Part shown: positions 1 through 4,636 of the stretch, in pieces | How the letters are laid out: each line of letters opens with the position of its first letter | Position numbering within the stretch: the stretch's first letter is position 1 | Origin: Devosia sp. | GTDB taxonomy: Bacteria; Pseudomonadota; Alphaproteobacteria; Rhizobiales; Devosiaceae | Direction of reading: 5' to 3' | Length of the DNA: 7,835 bases | Assembly (NCBI GenBank): GCA_028290685.1 | Contig: JAQGJI010000106.1 | Span: 1 to 7,835, forward strand | Program-made: the position numbers and the translations under genes | The notes under the pieces: model-generated | The model's input: the letters and a program-made list of their open reading frames with translations, nothing else | What the model was told of the DNA's origin: nothing | Databases searched by the model: none

Positions 1-501
1 GGTGACGTGGTGGAGGTCGCCGGGCGGACAGGGGTGGTTGAGAAGTTGACCATTCGCTCCGTCACTGTTCGGGATATGGGGGGCACAGTACACCTGATCC
101 CTTTTTCTTCGGTCGATCAGGTGTCCAACATGGTGCGGGGATTCTCGTTTTACGTGGCAGAGTTCGAAGTGGCGCGGGAAAGTGACATCGAAGAGGTCAA
201 GCAGGCCATGCGCGATGCCTTCCAGCACGTCATGGAAAGCGAGCACAGGGACGTTGTTCTCGATGAGCTTGATCTGCAGGGGCTGATTGCAATCACCCCC
301 CAGTCGATGAGCCTGCGTGCGCGCATCAAGACGCTGGCTGGTCAGCAATGGGGGGCAGGTCGCCTCTACAGCGAACAGGTCATGCGCTTGTTTGACAGCC
401 GTGGAATTGCAACGCCGACGCAAAGGGTGAGCTATGTGCCCAGCCGCCCCAGCGCCCCGGCTGAAGCTCTTCCGGGCGACGCCGCGCCCCAGCTCAGCTG
501 A
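1..501 (+). CDS. MscS-family mechanosensitive ion channel, C-terminal part (5' end outside window)
   Basis: This is the 3' part of a small-conductance mechanosensitive channel, an inner-membrane protein that opens under membrane tension to release solutes on osmotic downshock. The reading frame is open from base 1 and continues off the left edge, so no start is assigned; the GTG at 7 is an internal valine. The first residues (GDVVEVAGRTGVVEKL) match the MscS beta-domain, followed by the strand-turn motif GGTVHLIPFSSVDQVSN. Classical MscS has PNS where this protein has PFS. The remaining residues form the alpha/beta C-terminal cytoplasmic cage and a proline/alanine-rich tail ending at TGA 499-501. 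The pore helices are outside the window, so the MscS subfamily cannot be decided. No clear terminator follows the stop. Confidence 0.88.
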   Translation, partial: GDVVEVAGRTGVVEKLTIRSVTVRDMGGTVHLIPFSSVDQVSNMVRGFSFYVAEFEVARESDIEEVKQAMRDAFQHVMESEHRDVVLDELDLQGLIAITPQSMSLRARIKTLAGQQWGAGRLYSEQVMRLFDSRGIATPTQRVSYVPSRPSAPAEALPGDAAPQLS

Positions 502-531
502 TATCTTTGTGATGGGCCAGAAGGGGATGCC

Positions 532-546
532 TTAAGCCAATCTTAA
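532..546 (+). promoter_or_regulatory. CtrA-like box (TTAA-N7-TTAA)
   Basis: TTAA at 532-535 and TTAA at 543-546 are separated by exactly seven bases, the published spacing for sites of CtrA, the alphaproteobacterial cell-cycle response regulator. A third TTAA follows at 556-559. The box lies about 140 nt upstream of the transglycosylase start at 687 and is in non-coding DNA. The trailing C of the fuller consensus TTAAC is absent at the second half-site (TTAAT). Binding and direction of control are inferred, not shown. Confidence 0.45.
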
Positions 547-563
547 TTTGGTGCGTTAAGATT
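539..563. repeat. Perfect 8-bp inverted repeat (operator-like)
   Basis: AATCTTAA (539-546) is the exact reverse complement of TTAAGATT (556-563), with a 9-nt spacer. The AT-rich arms and the position upstream of a gene suggest a binding site for a dimeric regulator rather than an RNA terminator. It shares its left arm with the CtrA-like box, so the two descriptions may be one site. Confidence 0.4.
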
Positions 564-670
564 ACGGCTATGTGCCATTCGCGGCCCGACCACAGGACGG
601 CAAGTCTTGCTTGCCATTCCTGACCTTACATTTTTTGCACAGCACGGGGTTTTATTGTGATCCTTGCCAC

Positions 671-676
671 AGGTGG
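671..676 (+). promoter_or_regulatory. Ribosome binding site supporting the ATG at 687
   Basis: AGGTGG lies 10 nt upstream of ATG 687. It favours that codon over the in-frame GTG at 657, which has only a GGGG (646-649) upstream. The ATG start also puts the positively charged residue directly before the hydrophobic signal-peptide core. Confidence 0.45.
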
Positions 677-686
677 ATTCCGCTCG

Positions 687-1874
687 ATGTCTTACCGTAT
701 CGCTGCCATGGCGTTGGCCAGCATGGTCAGCTTGGGTATTTCGATGCCCGCTTTTGCCAATAGCGCAGAATTCGTGCGCGGACTTTGGCCCCTGGCGGAA
801 CAGCGCGGCGTGAGCCGGTCGGCGTTCGAGAGCGCCTTTTCGGGGTATAGCTACATTCCAAAAGTCATGGAACTGACGGCCAAACAGCCCGAGTTCAGCC
901 AAACCGTGCAGCAATATCTCGATAGGCGCGTGACCGCGGCGCAGGCCCGAAAAGGCCAGGTCATGAGCGCGGAGTGGGCCCAAACCTTGACCGGATCGGA
1001 GCAACGCTGGGGTGTGCAGCCAGAAATCGTTTTGGCGATCTGGGGAATGGAGACCAATTTCGGTGGCTTCATGGGCGGCGAGAACACTATTCATGCCCTG
1101 GCCACCCTGACCGAAGGGGGCTATCGGGCCGATTTCTTCCGCGAGGAGTTGCTGACGGCTTTGCGCATCGTCTCTGACGGTCACGTGAGCCCGAGCAAAA
1201 TGATCGGATCCTGGGCCGGCGCCATGGGACACACCCAGTTCATGCCATCCAGTTTCATGGCCTATGCAGTTGATTACAATGGCGACGGACGCCGCGATAT
1301 CTGGAATTCGGTGCAGGACGCTTTGGGGTCCACAGCCAACTACATGAACAAGCACGGCTGGCGGCCTGGTGAAACCTGGGGTTATGAGATCAAGCTGCCG
1401 AGTGGCTTTGATTTTGCCCGGGCGCGGCAGATGGATCGTGCGCCCTTGAGCCAATGGCAGGCTTTGGGCATCCAGCGCGTTTCGGGGCGGCCCTTTCCGC
1501 GCCAGAGCGATCTAGGCCGGCTTTATCTGCCCGCTGGGGCCAACGGGCCTGCCTTTTTGTTGCTGCCGAACTTCGACGTGATCAAGCGGTATAACAATTC
1601 CGACAGTTATGCCCTGGCTGTGGGGCATCTGGCAGACCGCATCATTGGTGCAGGCGGTTTTATGACGCCGTGGCCGGCGGGCGATTATGCGCTCAACAAG
1701 TCGCAACGCGGCGAGTTGCAGGCTTTGCTGAACCGCGCAGGCTTCGATGTCGGAGTGCCCGATGGCGTCGTGGGCCCCAAGACACGTGCCGCGGTGGTAG
1801 CCTACCAGACACGCATGGGGCTGCCTGCAGACGGCCACATCTCCGGCCGTTTGCTTGAAAGGCTCAAAAATTAA
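687..1874 (+). CDS. Lytic murein transglycosylase (MltB/SLT_2 type) with C-terminal peptidoglycan-binding domain
   Basis: The 395-residue exported enzyme should cleave the MurNAc-GlcNAc bond of peptidoglycan in the periplasm, leaving a 1,6-anhydro-MurNAc end. Residues 1-25 form a signal peptide with a likely cut after AFA; there is no lipobox cysteine, so it is not a lipoprotein like E. coli MltB. The catalytic domain spans about 27-325. Its acid glutamate is E122 in WGMETNFG, followed by MGHTQFMPSSF, YNGDGRRDIW and NYMNKHGWRPGE, all hallmarks of the SLT_2 family. Residues about 340-395 are a PG_binding_1 domain with DGVVGPKTRAAV and AYQTRMGLPADG. A GTG at 657 would add ten residues before the signal peptide and cannot be excluded. 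The gene stands alone, followed by a terminator hairpin, and is flanked by CtrA-like boxes on both sides. Confidence 0.93.
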   Translation: MSYRIAAMALASMVSLGISMPAFANSAEFVRGLWPLAEQRGVSRSAFESAFSGYSYIPKVMELTAKQPEFSQTVQQYLDRRVTAAQARKGQVMSAEWAQTLTGSEQRWGVQPEIVLAIWGMETNFGGFMGGENTIHALATLTEGGYRADFFREELLTALRIVSDGHVSPSKMIGSWAGAMGHTQFMPSSFMAYAVDYNGDGRRDIWNSVQDALGSTANYMNKHGWRPGETWGYEIKLPSGFDFARARQMDRAPLSQWQALGIQRVSGRPFPRQSDLGRLYLPAGANGPAFLLLPNFDVIKRYNNSDSYALAVGHLADRIIGAGGFMTPWPAGDYALNKSQRGELQALLNRAGFDVGVPDGVVGPKTRAAVVAYQTRMGLPADGHISGRLLERLKN

Positions 1875-1886
1875 CCTGCTGTTAAC
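1871..1886 (+). promoter_or_regulatory. CtrA-like box (TTAA-N7-TTAAC) overlapping the transglycosylase stop
   Basis: TTAA at 1871-1874 and TTAAC at 1882-1886 are seven bases apart, matching the CtrA consensus including the trailing C. The first half-site contains the TAA stop of the transglycosylase gene. A GATAAT (1889-1894), possibly a -10 element, starts only three bases beyond the box. If that is the promoter, a bound protein would more likely block than activate it. The next gene start is 149 nt downstream at 2035. Confidence 0.45.
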
Positions 1887-1917
1887 CGGATAATAGCACC
1901 CTGAACACGCTTAAGTA

Positions 1918-1964
1918 GAGGGCAGGCCAGTCTCACAATCGGGGCGCCTGCCCTCGCCCATTTT
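1918..1964 (+). terminator. Intrinsic terminator after the transglycosylase gene
   Basis: A perfect 10-bp GC-rich inverted repeat, GAGGGCAGGC (1918-1927) and GCCTGCCCTC (1946-1955), has an 18-nt loop. TTTT follows at 1961-1964, five bases after the stem. The T-run is short and slightly displaced, so efficiency is uncertain. It lies between the transglycosylase stop and the hydrolase start at 2035. If the hydrolase promoter is upstream of it, the hairpin would be part of that gene's leader. Confidence 0.6.
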
Positions 1965-2034
1965 GCCAGTGCCACAAATCGCGCGGCTTTTGCGCTTAGC
2001 CAGCACGCTCGTGCCAGATAAGAACCAGATCTCC

Positions 2035-3045
2035 ATGCCCCAATTGATTTCGCCTTTGCGGCGCGTTTTGCTTTCTCTGCTGATCATCGTGGCCGTCGTG
2101 CCGGCACCGGCATTCGCCATTTCGGTCATGGACCCGTTCAATCTGCCCGCCTCGATGGACGCTGGAACGGTTAAAGTGGGCGATGGCGTAGCCTATGCCG
2201 ATGGGCCACGCCACAGGCTCGACGTCTATGCGCCCGAGGCGCGCGGCGCCGCGGCACCGGTTGTATTCTTCATCTATGGCGGGGGCTGGAGCCGAGGCGA
2301 ACGCAGCGACTACCAGTTCGTGGGCCGTGCCCTTGCCTCGCGCGGCTTCGTTGTAGTCATTGCCGATTATCGCCTGGTTCCCGAAGTGCGCTATCCGCAG
2401 TTTCTCGAAGACAGTGCCAAAGCGCTCAAATGGGTGCAGGACAACATCGCCCAATATGGCGGGGATCCTGGCCGTCTGTTTTTATCGGGCCACTCGGCGG
2501 GGGCATACAATGCGGTGATGCTGTCGCTCGATCCCTCGTTTTTGCGCGAATACGGGGTGACTATGCCAATACTGGGCGTAGCGGCCCTGTCGGGACCCTA
2601 TGACTTTTATCCGTTCGAATATGGCGAGGTGCGCGACGCCTTTGGCTCGGCACCCAATCCCGAGGGTACCCAGCCGATCAACCTGGTGACAAGCCAGACG
2701 CCGCCCATGTACCTGGCAACCGGCACCACCGATCCAATTGTGCGCATGCAGAACACCGAACGGTTTGCCCAAAAGCTCAAAGACAGTGGGGTATGGGTCA
2801 CCACGCGTTATTATGAGGGCTTCGGGCACATGGAGCCGGTTATCGCCATGGGATCGATGTGGCGCTGGCGCATGCCGGTCCTTGATGACATGGTCGCTTT
2901 CTTCCAGATGTTCGGTGCCTTCCCAAGTGGTGTGCCCTATGTCGCGGTCGCCCCCGATGCACCCGAGCAACTGCCCGAATCCATTGCCCCCATGGAGCTG
3001 ATCGTGCAGCAGATGAATTCGATGTTCCAGCCGATCGAGCAATAG
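2035..3045 (+). CDS. Exported alpha/beta-hydrolase (esterase/lipase-like)
   Basis: The 336-residue serine hydrolase is probably a carboxylesterase; its substrate is unknown. I chose ATG 2035 because a signal peptide starts there: two arginines, then a leucine/isoleucine/valine core, with a likely cut after PAPAFA at residue 28. The frame is open from a TTG at 1963, but that would put 24 non-hydrophobic residues in front. The fold shows strand motif PVVFFIYGGGW (oxyanion loop, about 75-85), the nucleophile elbow GHSAGAY with S154, acid D233 in ATGTTDP and H265 in GFGHME. The oxyanion loop reads YGGGW where related families usually have HGGGW. Residues about 292-336 form a tail absent from the paralogue at 6168-6977. 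No strong Shine-Dalgarno is visible. It is probably in an operon with the gene 30 nt downstream. Confidence 0.88.
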   Translation: MPQLISPLRRVLLSLLIIVAVVPAPAFAISVMDPFNLPASMDAGTVKVGDGVAYADGPRHRLDVYAPEARGAAAPVVFFIYGGGWSRGERSDYQFVGRALASRGFVVVIADYRLVPEVRYPQFLEDSAKALKWVQDNIAQYGGDPGRLFLSGHSAGAYNAVMLSLDPSFLREYGVTMPILGVAALSGPYDFYPFEYGEVRDAFGSAPNPEGTQPINLVTSQTPPMYLATGTTDPIVRMQNTERFAQKLKDSGVWVTTRYYEGFGHMEPVIAMGSMWRWRMPVLDDMVAFFQMFGAFPSGVPYVAVAPDAPEQLPESIAPMELIVQQMNSMFQPIEQ

Positions 3046-3075
3046 CGCCGCCGGCACGTCGGGCTAGGGTCCGCC

Positions 3076-3708
3076 ATGGCCAGTCACCTGCGCTTTTCCG
3101 GAGCCGATGCCGATGTGCAGAATGCTGCGCTGCGAACAATTATTCTCGCGCAGCCAGCGCTTATGCAGGTGCTTGAAGGCCTTCGCACAATGGCGTTGCC
3201 CGATCACATGCTTGTTGCTGGCGCGATCTACAACGAAGTTTGGAACGCCTTGACCGGGCGGCCCTCTCTTTACGGCGTAAGCGACATCGATGTGTTCTAT
3301 TTTGATGCGTCCGATACCGGGTGGGACGCTGAAGATCGCACGATAAAGGCTGTACAAACGCTTTTCAGCAGCCTGCCGGTACCAGTTCAGGTGCGCAATC
3401 AGGCCCGCGTCCACCTGTGGTTCGAGGAAAAGTTTGGATCCCCTTTTGCTCCACTAACATCCTCGACCGAGATGCTGAGCCGTTTTGCGTCCAGGACGCA
3501 CGCAGTCGGCGCTCGGCTGCGCGCCGACGGCACTATCGACGTCGTTGCGCCGTTTGGACTTGATGACCTGTTCTCGTTTCGCCTCGTGCCAAACCCTGTT
3601 CTTGACAACAGATTGACCCATGCCCGCAAGAGTGAGCGGGCAAAGGCAATGTGGCCCGAATTGATCATCATACCCTGGCCCGATCAGAACGCGCCCGGAC
3701 CGACTTAG
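3076..3708 (+). CDS. Nucleotidyltransferase family protein (PF06042/NTP_transf_6-like)
   Basis: This 210-residue cytoplasmic protein resembles a small family of uncharacterised nucleotidyltransferase-fold proteins. Supporting motifs are VAGAIYNEVWNALTG (about 47-61), the metal-binding pair D70/D72 in GVSDIDVFYFD, VQVRNQARVHLWF (about 104-116) and a C-terminal AKAMWPEL. The order and spacing fit the family, but the transferred nucleotide and acceptor are unknown. ATG 3076 is preceded by AGGG at 3066-3069, six bases away. The gene starts 30 nt after the hydrolase stop on the same strand, so co-transcription is likely. Such proteins are sometimes linked to tRNA or antibiotic nucleotidyltransferases by fold, but nothing here supports a specific reaction. 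Confidence 0.82.
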   Translation: MASHLRFSGADADVQNAALRTIILAQPALMQVLEGLRTMALPDHMLVAGAIYNEVWNALTGRPSLYGVSDIDVFYFDASDTGWDAEDRTIKAVQTLFSSLPVPVQVRNQARVHLWFEEKFGSPFAPLTSSTEMLSRFASRTHAVGARLRADGTIDVVAPFGLDDLFSFRLVPNPVLDNRLTHARKSERAKAMWPELIIIPWPDQNAPGPT

Positions 3709-3738
3709 CGGAAAATCCTGTTCTCCCGCTATTAAGCG

Positions 3739-3773
3739 AAAACCAGCCGGCAACTGTGCTGCGGCCGCTGGTT
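3739..3773 (-). terminator. Intrinsic terminator for the bfd-bfr operon
   Basis: Read on the minus strand, AACCAGC (3773-3767) pairs with GCTGGTT (3747-3741), and three more G-C/C-G pairs form inside a one-base bulge. The stem runs straight into a TTTT tract (3742-3739). It lies 14 nt past the bfr stop codon, the expected place. Read on the plus strand there is no T-run, so it is probably one-directional, leaving the convergent nucleotidyltransferase gene without an obvious terminator of its own. Confidence 0.6.
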
Positions 3774-3786
3774 CCCGGCCTGGAGC

Positions 3787-4272
3787 TTATTCGGCTTCGT
3801 TTGCCGGAGCCGCGTTGAGCAGCCCGTAGCGCTCGTCCCCGATCTTGCCGAGCAGATCGAGCTGGGTTTCCAGGAAGTCGATGTGACCTTCTTCGTCGGC
3901 CAGGAGCTCGTCGAACAGCTGCTTGGAAACGTGATCGTGCAATTGCGAGCACAGCTCGCGGCTGTTCCTGTATGCTTCGCGGGCCTCGTATTCACCGGCC
4001 AGGTCGGCTTCCAGGACTTCCCTAATGGTCTGCCCGATTCGCAATGGGGCCACGCGCTGCAGGTTCGGGTGGCCTTCCAGGAAGATAATGCGCTCGATCA
4101 GCCGATCGGCATGATGCATTTCTTCGATGGACTCCGCACGCTCCTTGCTGGCCAGCTTCTTGTAGCCCCAGTCTTCCAGAAGACGATAATGGACCCAATA
4201 TTGGTTGACTGCTCCAAGTTCGAGAAAGAGGGCCTCGTTAAGCCGCTCGATGACTTGTGCTTCGCCTTTCAC
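3787..4272 (-). CDS. bfr: Bacterioferritin
   Basis: The 161-residue haem-containing ferritin forms a 24-subunit shell in the cytoplasm that oxidises Fe(II) and stores it as a ferric mineral. All ferroxidase ligands are at the canonical positions: E18, E51, H54, E94, E127 and H130. The haem ligand M52 is present in EEMHHAD, so this is a true Bfr rather than a haem-free ferritin. The start is GTG 4272, which gives the usual N-terminus (M)KGEAQVIERLNEAL. It is supported by GTGGAG at 4279-4284 with a six-base gap from GGAG. The open frame extends further upstream, but that part only shadows bfd. It overlaps the end of bfd by 35 nt, so translation is probably coupled, and the two products act together. 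The length is typical of the family, with a short acidic, alanine-rich C-terminus. Confidence 0.95.
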   Translation of the reverse strand: MKGEAQVIERLNEALFLELGAVNQYWVHYRLLEDWGYKKLASKERAESIEEMHHADRLIERIIFLEGHPNLQRVAPLRIGQTIREVLEADLAGEYEAREAYRNSRELCSQLHDHVSKQLFDELLADEEGHIDFLETQLDLLGKIGDERYGLLNAAPANEAE

Positions 4273-4549
4273 GACGTACTCCACTTTGCTGTTTCTTGAG
4301 CTTTTCCAAGCCCGTCTGGATGTGCACCAGATCGGCGGGCGGGTGGGCTTGCTGGGTGTGGTAGTTTTCGGTGACACGGACAATAATGTCCACCACATTC
4401 GGCACGCAGCCGCTGCATTTGGCGCGGCGGTTGAGCTCACCATAAACCTTGGCCGGCACGACAAGCTGCCAGGGATCGGCGTTCAAAAGCGCAAGGACAA
4501 TGTCCTCGATCTCCTTGCTGGTGATCATGTTGCACTGACAAACGAGCAT
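4238..4549 (-). CDS. bfd: Bacterioferritin-associated [2Fe-2S] ferredoxin
   Basis: Bfd docks on bacterioferritin at the haem and passes electrons in, reducing the ferric core so iron can be released. The 103-residue product has the cluster cysteines C4 and C6 in MLVCQCN and C45 and C48 in KCSGC, within a Fer2_BFD domain of about residues 1-65. The segment DPWQLVVPAKVYGEL between the cysteine pairs makes the spacing longer than in E. coli Bfd. The basic C-terminal tail is encoded partly inside the bfr start region. ATG 4549 is chosen because it gives the conserved family N-terminus. The in-frame ATG at 4588 would overlap the predicted -10 element. There is no purine-rich Shine-Dalgarno before 4549 (the leader reads TTGGCCCCACC). 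The gene is upstream of, and overlaps, bfr. Confidence 0.9.
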   Translation of the reverse strand: MLVCQCNMITSKEIEDIVLALLNADPWQLVVPAKVYGELNRRAKCSGCVPNVVDIIVRVTENYHTQQAHPPADLVHIQTGLEKLKKQQSGVRRERRSTSHRAA

Positions 4550-4586
4550 GGTGGGGCCAACGGAGCGGGGTAGCGTGATGAGCCGC

Positions 4587-4615
4587 ATAAAGCGACCGCA
4601 TTAGCTGAATGTCAA
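4587..4615 (-). promoter_or_regulatory. Probable sigma-70-type promoter of bfd-bfr
   Basis: On the minus strand a perfect -35 hexamer TTGACA (4615-4610) is followed after 17 bases by CTTTAT (4592-4587), a weaker -10 element. Transcription would start near 4580, about 30 nt before the bfd start codon. The element lies in the 87-nt gap between the EAL gene stop and bfd, so bfd-bfr can be expressed independently of the EAL gene. Confidence 0.5.
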
Positions 4616-4620
4616 TGTCA
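4606..4620 (-). promoter_or_regulatory. Iron-responsive-operator-like site (TGA-N9-TCA) on the bfd promoter
   Basis: The sequence TGACATTGACATTCA on the minus strand fits the TGA-N9-TCA pattern described for RirA-controlled iron operators in rhizobia. It covers the predicted -35 hexamer, where a repressor would exclude RNA polymerase. The pattern fixes only six bases, so chance occurrence is possible. It also contains a TGACAT/TGACAT direct repeat (TGACAT-TGACAT, six-base unit). I see no Irr (ICE-type) box. Regulator identity is inference. Confidence 0.35.
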
Positions 4621-4636
4621 TATATGCGTGACAGCC

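Larger units (their letters stand above)
502..686. other. Intergenic leader between the MscS gene and the transglycosylase gene
   Basis: This non-coding stretch is AT-richer than its surroundings. It holds a TTAA-N7-TTAA box (532-546), an 8-bp palindrome overlapping it (539-563) and a short hairpin with GGCAAG/CTTGCC arms (599-604 / 610-615). A run of six T (631-636) lies 15 nt beyond the hairpin, too far for a standard intrinsic terminator. I could not place a convincing -35/-10 pair. The transglycosylase promoter is presumably here, because the upstream and downstream genes are separated by more than 180 nt. Confidence 0.5.

Noticed and set aside
599..636. Short hairpin plus T-run as an MscS-gene terminator
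   Set aside because: The six-T run is 15 nt beyond a six-base-pair stem, too far for intrinsic termination.
543..1454. Long minus-strand open frame (303 codons) opposite the transglycosylase gene
   Set aside because: It is the antisense of a gene with clear catalytic motifs. Its own translation shows no recognisable domain and a histidine/glycine/arginine-rich composition typical of antisense frames in GC-rich DNA.
1963..2034. Upstream TTG start for the first hydrolase
   Set aside because: It would place 24 polar residues before a standard signal peptide. ATG 2035 begins exactly at the signal peptide.
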